NCBI GenBank assembly: GCA_016297675.1
Contig: JAEDGE010000039.1
Coordinates: forward strand, 1 to 15,283
Length of the DNA: 15,283 nucleotides
Source: Oscillospiraceae bacterium
Lineage (GTDB): Bacteria; Bacillota; Clostridia; Oscillospirales; Ruminococcaceae
Direction of reading: 5' to 3'
The notes under the pieces are model-generated. The model worked only from the letters and a program-made list of their open reading frames with translations. It ran no database searches and was not told where the DNA came from. Made by a program: the position numbers and the translations under genes. The first letter of the stretch is position 1. Each line of letters opens with the position of its first letter. Below are positions 7,654-14,400 of this stretch, piece by piece.

Positions 7654-8104
7654 TTGCATTCCTCCTTTGCTGAATGATGACTGCTTGTGTACCAAAGCAA
7701 ATTTCATCCATTGGTTTTAAAATGGCTTGGTGATCAATTTTTACGCCATTGACAAACGTGCCGGATTTGGAATCTAAATCTACAACTCTCCAAATGCCAT
7801 TGGAAACATATAGGACAGCATGATAACGAGAGATACTCATATCTGGTAAACGAATATCTGCAGAACCATGACGACCAATCAAAATTTCATCGGCTTCCAA
7901 TGGAATCCATTCTCCAGATTGGACATCTCGTAACACCATATGATTGCTGACTTTATTCCATCGCAATTGTTCAATCCGTTTCTCCTGCTTTGCAAAAGAA
8001 AAAATTACAAACACGCAAAGAAAAACAATAAAAATCACAATGGCACTGACGATAATAGAAAAAGGAGTAAAGTTTCGCAGGGTATCCAAAAGTTCCTGAT
8101 ACAT
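7643..8104 (-). CDS. Membrane-anchored FHA-domain protein
   Basis: 153 residues. One N-terminal transmembrane helix (about residues 17-38), then a cytoplasmic forkhead-associated domain that binds phosphothreonine peptides. The binding residues are present: G77-R78 (IGRHGSADI), S92-x-x-H95 (ISRYHA) and the SGTFVNG motif (114-120). The start ATG has TTGGAGGC upstream. It is the first gene of the operon and its last codons contain the ribosome binding site of the SEDS gene. FHA genes beside rodA and pbpA are also found in Actinobacteria, where a Ser/Thr kinase is part of the cluster. No kinase or phosphatase gene is present in this operon, so the phosphorylated partner would be encoded elsewhere. 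Confidence 0.9.
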   Translation of the reverse strand: MYQELLDTLRNFTPFSIIVSAIVIFIVFLCVFVIFSFAKQEKRIEQLRWNKVSNHMVLRDVQSGEWIPLEADEILIGRHGSADIRLPDMSISRYHAVLYVSNGIWRVVDLDSKSGTFVNGVKIDHQAILKPMDEICFGTQAVIIQQRRNANVS

Positions 8105-8228
8105 AAATAATTGCCTCCAATTGTATAAATTTTAGGGTAATTTTGAGAGAACCCCAATGAAACCTCTGAATGACAAGGACAGATTGGACGTATTATGCAT
8201 TGTGGTTTATCAAGAACATGGTTCTTTT

Positions 8229-8257
8229 ATTATAATACAAGTCGTGAAAAAAAGCAA
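8229..8257 (-). promoter_or_regulatory. Promoter of the FHA-SEDS-PBP operon
   Basis: On the minus strand TTGCTT (8252-8257), 17-bp spacer and TATAAT (8229-8234). Transcription should start near 8222, inside the palindrome AAGAACATGGTTCTT (8212-8226), leaving an untranslated leader of about 118 nt. The leader also carries a possible long-range stem, AACCCCAATG (8151-8160) against CATTGTGGTT (8198-8207), with one mismatch. Confidence 0.75.
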
Positions 8258-8318
8258 GCATCATGCGAACGACAGATTAAAAAAATACAAAAAGCGATAT
8301 TTTCGTACAGAATATAAA

Positions 8319-8359
8319 GAAAAAGCAGCCAGAAAATCATTTCATCCCAACTGCTTTTA
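8319..8359 (-). terminator. Terminator of cysK
   Basis: On the minus strand AAAAGCAG (near 8351-8358) pairs with CTGCTTTT (near 8321-8328), and the stem extends inward with G-U pairs; a U run of five follows. It lies about 22 nt past the cysK stop and about 60 bp before the next promoter on the same strand. Confidence 0.72.
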
Positions 8360-8380
8360 TAGAAACATATAAAATTATTT

Positions 8381-9307
8381 TTATGCAAACATCGGCGTAG
8401 ACAGATATCGTTCACCAGTATCAGGAAGCAGTGCAACAATCACTTTTCCTTTATTTTCCGGACGATTTGCCAATTGAATAGCAGCCCAAACAGCTGCACC
8501 AGAAGAAATGCCAACCAATACCCCTTCATTTCTGGCAATTTTTCTTCCGGTTTCAAATGCATCTTCATTCTCTACCGCAATCACTTCATCATAAATATCC
8601 GTATTCAGTGTTTCTGGGATAAATCCGGCACCAATTCCCTGAATTTTATGCGGACCTGCAAAACCTTCTGACAACACAGGAGACGTTTTTGGCTCTACTG
8701 CAACAATCTTAACATTGGGATTCTGTTCTTTTAGGTAGGCACCTACGCCACTAATGGTTCCACCCGTTCCGACACCAGCAACAAAGATGTCCACTTTTCC
8801 ATCTGTATCTTCCCAGATTTCCACACCAGTTGTTTTTTTATGAGCAGCAGGATTGTCTGGGTTGGTGAATTGAGAGGGAATAAAGCTATTCGGAATTTGT
8901 GCAGCCAATTCATCCGCTTTTTCAATGGCTCCTTTCATGCCTTTTGCCCCTTCTGTCAGTACCAATTCTGCACCATAGGCTTTCATCAGATTTCTCCGTT
9001 CTACACTCATGGTTTCCGGCATCGTAATAATGAGCCGATAACCTCTTGCAGCTGCTACAGAAGCCAAGCCAATTCCAGTATTTCCACTGGTTGGTTCAAT
9101 CAGAACACTATCTGGTTTCAACAAACCTTTTGCCTCTGCTTCATCAATCATTGCTTTTGCAATTCTATCTTTCACACTTCCAGCTGGATTGAAATATTCC
9201 AATTTTCCAAGCAATGTAGCAGAAAGTTGTTCCTCTTTTTCTGTGTTTGTCAGTTCCAGCAAGGGGGTATGCCCAATTAAGTCTGTAATGGTTTGATATG
9301 TTTTCAT
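8381..9307 (-). CDS. cysK: Cysteine synthase (O-acetylserine sulfhydrylase)
   Basis: 308 residues, the usual length. PLP enzyme that joins sulfide to O-acetylserine to make cysteine and acetate in the cytoplasm. Seen: the PLP lysine Lys46 in NPAGSVKDR, the substrate loop TSGNTG (73-78), the phosphate-binding GVGTGGT (178-184), the SSG segment (268-270) and the C-terminal PDTGERYLST (295-304). The start ATG at 9307 has AAGGAG 9 nt upstream; an in-frame TTG at 9316 would fall against the ribosome binding site. It is transcribed alone from a perfect promoter and followed by its own terminator. Other PLP fold-type II enzymes are less likely given the full match of motifs. Confidence 0.96.
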   Translation of the reverse strand: MKTYQTITDLIGHTPLLELTNTEKEEQLSATLLGKLEYFNPAGSVKDRIAKAMIDEAEAKGLLKPDSVLIEPTSGNTGIGLASVAAARGYRLIITMPETMSVERRNLMKAYGAELVLTEGAKGMKGAIEKADELAAQIPNSFIPSQFTNPDNPAAHKKTTGVEIWEDTDGKVDIFVAGVGTGGTISGVGAYLKEQNPNVKIVAVEPKTSPVLSEGFAGPHKIQGIGAGFIPETLNTDIYDEVIAVENEDAFETGRKIARNEGVLVGISSGAAVWAAIQLANRPENKGKVIVALLPDTGERYLSTPMFA

Positions 9308-9407
9308 TGCAAACAACTCCTTAAAAAATTCATCTTGGACAGGGGAGAATCTGCATACCGTATCGGCAACTCCATCTCACCATAATTCCTATCAGATTGA
9401 TATGCTT
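9308..9407 (-). promoter_or_regulatory. cysK leader with small ORFs and an operator-like palindrome
   Basis: The leader of about 95 nt contains a 5-bp inverted repeat TATCA-GAT-TGATA at the predicted transcription start (9390-9402). It also holds two small reading frames: 9383-9330 (17 codons, two Cys codons) and 9375-9304 (23 codons), whose TGA overlaps the cysK ATG as ATGA. The cysK ribosome binding site AAGGAG is at 9317-9322. No SAM riboswitch or T-box sequence marks were recognised. Whether either small frame is translated is not shown. Confidence 0.4.
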
Positions 9408-9436
9408 ATTATAGCAGAACGTGAACAAATTGTCAA
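9408..9436 (-). promoter_or_regulatory. Consensus sigma-A promoter of cysK
   Basis: On the minus strand TTGACA (9431-9436), 17-bp spacer and TATAAT (9408-9413), a perfect consensus. Predicted start is near 9400. Because the core is so strong, regulation by sulfur supply would more likely act by repression or in the leader than by activation. Confidence 0.9.
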
Positions 9437-9459
9437 GTGTAATTTTTCATTTTCTATTT

Positions 9460-10122
9460 CTATTTATTTTCAGAGCAGAGAAGATTCGTTAAGGGATGTT
9501 TTAGGTGATTCGTAAAAAATTTTACAACTATACCTGTACAAAATGCAGAAATAACGGTGCCTTCTCGTATGCCCACAATCGAAAAATGAAAAAACAACAA
9601 AGACAGCAGAACAGCTAAGAGAACACAGCTTATATCAAATGCAATTTTCACATCTCCAAAATTTTTATGTAGGCAGTCAGAAACTGCTTTTACAAAAGCT
9701 TCACCAGAATTCATAATGACATTTGCTATTACAGATAAAGAAACTCCAAATCCTAATACAATGACACCGATTATGATACAAAGCAGCTTTTCGGGATAAA
9801 AATCAATGGGAATCCTTGATACGCACCAAGTTCCGAAATCGGTAAAGAATCCAAATAAAAGTGAAATTGGAATTTGCAGTAATTGAATCAACTGAAACCT
9901 GCTCCGCAGCAGCAAAATTTGTCCAAGAATCAATATACCATTCCAAATCATAAGCCAAACACCAAGAGAAAGAGAAGAAAACTGATAGCTCATTATATTT
10001 GCTACTGAAGAAATTGGGGAGACGCCCAATTCTCCATGTTTTGTAATGGCAACGCCCAATGCCGAAAAAAACAGACTGATTACCAGAAGTAAGTATCGTT
10101 TTACTATTTCTTTTTTTGTCAT
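9460..10122 (-). CDS. YczE/YitT-like integral membrane protein, function unknown
   Basis: 220 residues with about five or six hydrophobic segments spread over the whole length and a basic N-terminus (MTKKEIVKRY). The pattern GELGVSPISSVANIMSY near residues 30-46, followed by SLGVWLMIWN, is what I know from YczE/DUF6198-type membrane proteins (about 215 residues). The substrate and role of this family are not established. The start at 10122 is chosen because GGAAGGA is 8 nt upstream; an earlier in-frame ATG at 10185 lies inside the promoter -35 box and one at 10131 touches the ribosome binding site. It stands alone between divergent pyr genes and cysK. No terminator is visible before the cysK promoter, so some read-through into cysK is possible. 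Confidence 0.75.
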   Translation of the reverse strand: MTKKEIVKRYLLLVISLFFSALGVAITKHGELGVSPISSVANIMSYQFSSLSLGVWLMIWNGILILGQILLLRSRFQLIQLLQIPISLLFGFFTDFGTWCVSRIPIDFYPEKLLCIIIGVIVLGFGVSLSVIANVIMNSGEAFVKAVSDCLHKNFGDVKIAFDISCVLLAVLLSLLFFHFSIVGIREGTVISAFCTGIVVKFFTNHLKHPLTNLLCSENK

Positions 10123-10155
10123 TAAAATCATCCTTCCATCTATTGTTTTATGACT

Positions 10156-10185
10156 ATCATAGCACTGTGAAAATGTCCTTGTCAA
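10156..10185 (-). promoter_or_regulatory. Promoter of the YczE-like gene
   Basis: On the minus strand TTGACA (10180-10185), 18-bp spacer and TATGAT (10156-10161). Predicted start is near 10150, giving a leader of under 30 nt. It is divergent from the pyr promoter; the roughly 100 bp between them (10186-10285) is AT-rich and shows no gene. Confidence 0.78.
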
Positions 10186-10285
10186 GTGAAAACGTGCAAT
10201 TTTTTTACCTTTCTTTATATAGAGAATGGATTCTTTCCTATAAAAATAAAAAATTCGTTTTTTTCGTTCCTTTTGGAAAATACAA

Positions 10286-10314
10286 TTGACAACGTTTTAT
10301 TTCTGTGGTATAAT
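10286..10314 (+). promoter_or_regulatory. pyrR: Consensus sigma-A promoter of the pyr operon
   Basis: TTGACA (10286-10291), 17-bp spacer and TATAAT (10309-10314). Initiation should be near 10321, so the mRNA starts just before the PyrR-binding hairpin and carries a leader of about 195 nt. This fits control by attenuation and not at the promoter. Confidence 0.92.
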
Positions 10315-10327
10315 AACAAAAATGGTT

Positions 10328-10358
10328 CCTTTAAGTCGATCCAGAGAGGTCGAAAAGG
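10328..10358 (+). promoter_or_regulatory. PyrR-binding anti-antiterminator hairpin
   Basis: Carries the known PyrR recognition pattern (UCCAGAGAGGU). The upper stem GATC (10338-10341)/GGTC (10348-10351) encloses the hexaloop CAGAGA (10342-10347). A bulge follows, then the lower stem CCTTT (10328-10332)/AAAGG (10354-10358). In Bacillus, UMP-bound PyrR stabilises this hairpin and so allows the downstream terminator to form. Confidence 0.88.
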
Positions 10359-10436
10359 CGTTTCAAGCTTGCGGCAGATTGTAAAAAAATACAATCTGAT
10401 TTTGCAGTGTGTATTGCAACAATTTGCAGTAGGAGC

Positions 10437-10471
10437 ACGCTTACTCGTCGAAGGATGGGTAAGCATTTTTT
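10437..10471 (+). terminator. pyr attenuator terminator before pyrR
   Basis: GCTTACTC (10439-10446) pairs with GGGTAAGC (10457-10464) with one G-U; six T follow at 10466-10471. It lies within the transcribed leader, 28 nt before the pyrR ribosome binding site. Its 5' arm can instead pair as ACGCTT (10437-10442) with AGGCGT (10356-10361), which is also the 3' side of the PyrR hairpin. That makes termination and antitermination mutually exclusive. A separate 9-bp hairpin, CAGATTGTA/TACAATCTG (10375-10383, 10390-10398), lies between them. Confidence 0.82.
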
Positions 10472-10514
10472 ATGGAACAACATACAGGAGCAGAAGAAAG
10501 GAGGCGACACATCA

Positions 10515-11027
10515 TTGAAAACCATTATGGATGAAGCAGCTATGCAACGTGCTATGACTCGCATTGCCTATGAAATATTGGAACGTAATCGAGGTGCAGA
10601 GCAATTGGCAATTATCGGTATTTACTCCAGGGGCGTGATTTTGGCAAATCGGATTGCAGAACGAATCACGGCATTGGAACACCGACCAGTTGCATTAGGA
10701 GCACTGGACATTACAACTTATCGGGATGACAAAGTAGTGGTCAACCATACAGAAAAAACAAAAATTGAGTTCTCTGTACAGGATAAAAAAATTATTTTGG
10801 TAGATGATGTACTCTATACCGGCAGGAGTTGCCGTGCTGCTATGGATGCGGTTCTGGCAAGAGGTCGTCCAAACAGCATTCAACTTGCTGTTTTGATTGA
10901 CCGTGGGCATCGGGAACTTCCGATTCGACCTGATTATGTTGGAAAAAATCTTCCCACTGCACAAACAGAAAGAGTGAAGGTTTCTGTCAAGGAATTAGAT
11001 GACACAGATTGTGTTGTTATTTTCTAA
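10515..11027 (+). CDS. pyrR: PyrR: pyr mRNA-binding attenuator and uracil phosphoribosyltransferase
   Basis: 170 residues from a TTG start. Senses UMP/UTP, binds the leader hairpin to shut off the operon, and can also make UMP from uracil and PRPP. The PRPP-binding loop IILVDDVLYTGRS is about residues 94-106, and downstream segments SIQLAVLIDRGHRELPIRPDY match the Bacillus protein closely. The TTG at 10515 is preferred because AAAGGAGG (10497-10504) is 10 nt upstream and the product then begins KTIMDEAAMQRA, colinear with the known N-terminus. The first ATG near here (10527) is 22 nt from the site. A longer reading from 10407 would overlap the attenuator and is rejected. The rare start codon and the leader suggest low, tightly set expression. 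Confidence 0.95.
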   Translation: MKTIMDEAAMQRAMTRIAYEILERNRGAEQLAIIGIYSRGVILANRIAERITALEHRPVALGALDITTYRDDKVVVNHTEKTKIEFSVQDKKIILVDDVLYTGRSCRAAMDAVLARGRPNSIQLAVLIDRGHRELPIRPDYVGKNLPTAQTERVKVSVKELDDTDCVVIF

Positions 11028-11063
11028 TGATTCATACAACTGATAGAGAGGATGATGCTGTTG

Positions 11064-12329
11064 ATGCAGACAATTTTATTGCAAAATGTAACAGACGCAT
11101 ATGGCGTTTGCAGTGATTTTCTGGTGGCAGACGGAAAAATTACAAAACGTGTAGCTGCAGGTACGTTACAGGATGCAGCGGATTTGGTGATTCCAGCAGA
11201 TGGGCTTACTATTTTACCCGGCTTATTTGACATGCATGTTCATTTGCGTGATCCGGGTTTTACCCAGAAGGAAGATATCATCACTGGTGCAGCAGCTGCA
11301 TTAGCAGGTGGCATCACGGATGTTGCCTGTATGCCAAATACCAAACCGACTATTGACACACCAGAAACAGTACAATATATTTTAGAAAAAGCAGCACAAA
11401 CTGGCGTGCAGGTGCATCCGGTCGGCTGTATTACCAATGGTATGAAGGGAACATCCCTTTGTGATTATCCAGCCTTAATAGAGGCAGGCATTTGTGCGAT
11501 TTCGGATGACGGCAGACCGGTTGAAAATGCGGAACAAATGCGTTCGGCACTGGAGCAGGCAAAAAATCTCAATCTTCCGGTGATTTCCCATTGTGAAGAC
11601 TTGTCAATTATCCATGGTGGCATCATCAATAAAGGAAACATTTCTGAGCAATTACAAGTGAAAGGCATGGATCGTGCATCCGAGGATTATATCACAGCGA
11701 GAGAGATCATTCTGGCTGCTTCCGTAAATGGAGCCATTCACATTGCTCATGTCAGTACAAAAGGCAGTGTAGAAATCATTCGGCAAGCAAAAAAAGCAGG
11801 GATTGCAGTCACTTGTGAAACTTGTCCGCATTATTTCCTGATGACAGAGGAAAAAGTATTATCAAAGGATGCAGATTATCGAATGAATCCGCCGCTTCGG
11901 ACAGAAGAAGACCGACAAGCGGTCTTAGCCGGTATACTGGATGGGACAATTGACTGTATTGTCACCGACCATGCCCCGCACACACCATCAGAAAAAAGTG
12001 ATTTTTACTATGCTCCCAATGGGGTTATTGGAATGGAGACCTCTTTGGCAGCAACGCTGACGCTTTATCATCAGCATTTGCTAACATTGCCGGAAATTGT
12101 AAAATTGATGGCAGAACGTCCAAGAGAAATCCTGCATTTGCCAAAGCAAACACTGGAAGTCGGTGCACCGGCAAATTTGACGCTTGTCGATTTGCAGAAA
12201 GAATGGGTGGTTGACCCCGAAAAGCTGCATTCCAAGGCACGGAATGCCATTTTTAAACAGATGCAATTCCGTGGAAAAGTAGTGTTGACTATGACAAATG
12301 GTATGGTTCGGTATCAAGACGAAGCTTGA
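11064..12329 (+). CDS. pyrC: Dihydroorotase
   Basis: 421 residues. Zinc amidohydrolase that closes carbamoyl aspartate to dihydroorotate, the third step of pyrimidine synthesis. Numbered from this start, the metal and substrate residues are H58-V-H60-L-R62 (DMHVHLRDPG), the substrate loop MPNTKP (near 91), His176 (ISHCED), His229 (IAHVST) and Asp302 (TDHAPH). This is the class I bacterial form, like Bacillus PyrC. The start is uncertain among ATGs at 11052, 11055 and 11064. GAGAGG (11046-11051) abuts the first two, so I prefer 11064, which also matches the usual N-terminus. It follows pyrR by 36 nt and precedes pyrF by 20 nt, with no terminator, so it is part of the pyr operon. Confidence 0.95.
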   Translation: MQTILLQNVTDAYGVCSDFLVADGKITKRVAAGTLQDAADLVIPADGLTILPGLFDMHVHLRDPGFTQKEDIITGAAAALAGGITDVACMPNTKPTIDTPETVQYILEKAAQTGVQVHPVGCITNGMKGTSLCDYPALIEAGICAISDDGRPVENAEQMRSALEQAKNLNLPVISHCEDLSIIHGGIINKGNISEQLQVKGMDRASEDYITAREIILAASVNGAIHIAHVSTKGSVEIIRQAKKAGIAVTCETCPHYFLMTEEKVLSKDADYRMNPPLRTEEDRQAVLAGILDGTIDCIVTDHAPHTPSEKSDFYYAPNGVIGMETSLAATLTLYHQHLLTLPEIVKLMAERPREILHLPKQTLEVGAPANLTLVDLQKEWVVDPEKLHSKARNAIFKQMQFRGKVVLTMTNGMVRYQDEA

Positions 12330-12349
12330 AAATAAAGGAGAGAAAAAGC

Positions 12350-13270
12350 ATGGGATTTGACAGATTGATCAAACGCATTCAGGAAACCGGCAACCCCTCT
12401 GTTGTGGGACTGGATCCAAAGCTTGACTATGTTCCATCGTTTATAAAAGAAAAACATTTTAAAGAAAATGGCATGACGCTGCGTGCAGCTGCCAATGCAA
12501 TTCGGGAATTTAACTTTGCATTGATTGATGCTCTGTATGATATGGTTCCAGCAGTGAAACCACAAGCAGCGTATTATGAAATGTATGGCTATGAAGGCGT
12601 AAGAGTCCTTACTGAGACCATTGCTTATGCAAAAAGCAAAAATATGTTTGTGATAACAGACGGAAAGCGGAATGATATCGGTGCAACAATGGAAGCTTAT
12701 GCAACGGCACATCTTGGCTGTGTATCCGTTGGAACAGAGACCTTAGAACCATTCGGTGCAGATGCGTTAACGGTCAATGGTTATCTTGGCACAGATGGAA
12801 TTCGTCCACTGCTACGGATTTGTGCGGAAAAGGATAAAGGTATTTTTGTATTGGTGAAAACCTCCAATCCGTCCAGCGGAGAATTGCAGGATCGGAAAAT
12901 TGGCGAAGATACTGTTTACGATGTCATGGGGGATATGTGCGAAACGTGGGGAGCTGACCAGATCGGGGAATTTGGCTACTCCGCAGTGGGTGCAGTGGTC
13001 GGTGCAACGTATCCGGAACAGCTTCGGGAACTGCGTGTTCGCTTGCCACATACGTTCTTCTTGGTGCCGGGTTACGGTGCACAGGGTGGCGGTGCAGCTG
13101 GTGTTGCAGCTGCCTTTGACCAAAACGGACTGGGAGCAATTGTGAACTCTTCTCGTGGAATTATGTGTGCATATCAAAAAGAAATGGACTGTCCGGAAGC
13201 TGATTTTGCCGGTGCAGCACGCAGAGAAGCCATTCGCATGCGGGAAGATTTGTGCAGCCATATTAAATAA
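12350..13270 (+). CDS. pyrF: Orotidine 5'-phosphate decarboxylase (long type)
   Basis: 306 residues. Decarboxylates OMP to UMP, the last step of the pathway. The length and sequence fit the longer group found in some bacteria (about 270-310 residues), unlike the roughly 240-residue Bacillus/E. coli enzyme. Active-site residues: Lys70 (AVKPQ) and the D104-G-K106-R-N-D109 motif (ITDGKRNDIG). Phosphate-site segments VKTSNPSSGE, VPGYGAQGG and VNSSRGI are present further on. The start at 12350 has AAAGGAG (12334-12340) 9 nt upstream. It sits between pyrC and carA with a 21-nt gap to carA, so it is cotranscribed with them. Confidence 0.95.
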   Translation: MGFDRLIKRIQETGNPSVVGLDPKLDYVPSFIKEKHFKENGMTLRAAANAIREFNFALIDALYDMVPAVKPQAAYYEMYGYEGVRVLTETIAYAKSKNMFVITDGKRNDIGATMEAYATAHLGCVSVGTETLEPFGADALTVNGYLGTDGIRPLLRICAEKDKGIFVLVKTSNPSSGELQDRKIGEDTVYDVMGDMCETWGADQIGEFGYSAVGAVVGATYPEQLRELRVRLPHTFFLVPGYGAQGGGAAGVAAAFDQNGLGAIVNSSRGIMCAYQKEMDCPEADFAGAARREAIRMREDLCSHIK

Positions 13271-13291
13271 TTTTTGGAAAGGACTGGAATC

Positions 13292-14398
13292 ATGTCTTTG
13301 TTTAATCAGGGAGAAAAAGCGTATCTTTTACTTGCAGACGGTACGATTCTGGAGGGAATTCATTTTGGCGTCAAAGGGACAGCAGTCGGTGAAGTGGTAT
13401 TTACAACAGGTATGACTGCCTATCAGGAAACCATGACGGATCCGAGTTACTATGGACAGCTTGTAATTCAAACATTTCCGCTCATCGGAAATTACGGAGT
13501 CAATGAAGCAGATAATGAATCTGACCGTTCCTATATTCGTGGTTATATTGTACGGGAATGGTGCAATACGCCTTCTAATTTCCGAATGGAGTCGGATGTC
13601 AATGCTTTTCTGGAAGAACAGAATATCATCGGCATCCATAGTATTGACACTCGCAGCCTGACCAGAAAGATTCGGGAATATGGTGTTATGAATGGTGCCA
13701 TCACCACAGAAGATGTCTATGCACAGAAGGATGCTCTGTTGGAACAAATTCGTTCCTACACAGTAAAAAATGCCATCTGCACCGTAACCGGCGACAAAAA
13801 ACGCGTTTACAGCAATCCAAATCCAAAATATCGAGTAGCTCTCTTTGACTTCGGTTATAAGAGAAATATTCGAAATGAACTGGTGGCAAGAGGCTGTGAA
13901 GTAACTGTTTTGCCAGCACTGACCAGTGCAGAAGAAGTCAAAGAAATGGCACCGGATGGCATCATGCTTTCCAATGGTCCTGGAGATCCCACTGAAAATC
14001 AGGCAGTCATTGAAAATGTACGGGCAGTTGCAGAACTGGGCATTCCGATTTTTGGGATCTGTCTGGGGCATCAGTTGTTAGCATTGTCACAAGGTGCACG
14101 AACAGAAAAGCTCAAGTACGGACATCGTGGTGCCAATCAACCGGTTATTGATTTACAGAGTGGACGCACCTATGTCACCAGTCAGAATCATGGTTATGCG
14201 GTGGTTGGTGACAGTCTGGATCCGTCTGTGGGCACAGTTTCCCATGTGAATGCGAATGATCACACTTGTGAAGGAATTCGTTATCATAAAATCAATGCCT
14301 TTACAGTGCAGTTCCATCCGGAAGCACACGGCGGACCGCTGGATACTGCATACTTGTTTGATGAATTCCTTGCTGGAATGGAAAAGGAGAAAATGTAA
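13292..14398 (+). CDS. carA: Carbamoyl-phosphate synthase, small (glutaminase) subunit
   Basis: 368 residues. Hydrolyses glutamine and passes ammonia to CarB. The N-terminal CPSase small-chain domain (LADGTILEG, TTGMTAYQETMTDPSY) is followed by a class I glutamine amidotransferase domain from about residue 185. That domain has LSNGPGDP, the nucleophile Cys257 in GICLGHQ, and His342 and Glu344 in FHPEAHGG, so the catalytic triad is complete. The start at 13292 has GGAAAGGA 8 nt upstream; an in-frame TTG at 13274 has none. The next gene, carB, begins 2 nt after the stop, and the carB ribosome binding site lies in the carA C-terminal codons, so translation of the two subunits is likely coupled. 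Confidence 0.97.
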   Translation: MSLFNQGEKAYLLLADGTILEGIHFGVKGTAVGEVVFTTGMTAYQETMTDPSYYGQLVIQTFPLIGNYGVNEADNESDRSYIRGYIVREWCNTPSNFRMESDVNAFLEEQNIIGIHSIDTRSLTRKIREYGVMNGAITTEDVYAQKDALLEQIRSYTVKNAICTVTGDKKRVYSNPNPKYRVALFDFGYKRNIRNELVARGCEVTVLPALTSAEEVKEMAPDGIMLSNGPGDPTENQAVIENVRAVAELGIPIFGICLGHQLLALSQGARTEKLKYGHRGANQPVIDLQSGRTYVTSQNHGYAVVGDSLDPSVGTVSHVNANDHTCEGIRYHKINAFTVQFHPEAHGGPLDTAYLFDEFLAGMEKEKM

Positions 14399-14400
14399 CC

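Noticed and set aside
8157..8372. Plus-strand ORF of 71 codons between the FHA and cysK genes
   Set aside because: No ribosome binding site; it runs across the minus-strand promoter of the FHA operon and the cysK terminator; its composition is Lys-rich AT noise.
9308..9400. SAM riboswitch upstream of cysK
   Set aside because: The leader is under 100 nt and none of the conserved S-box segments or a terminator is visible.
10186..10518. Plus-strand ORF of 110 codons before pyrR
   Set aside because: It spans the pyr promoter, PyrR hairpin and terminator, all of which explain the sequence better; no ribosome binding site or recognisable protein.
13328..14071. Long antisense ORF (247 codons) within carA
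   Set aside because: Shadow of the carA reading frame; no ribosome binding site and no recognisable domain, while carA has a full set of catalytic motifs.
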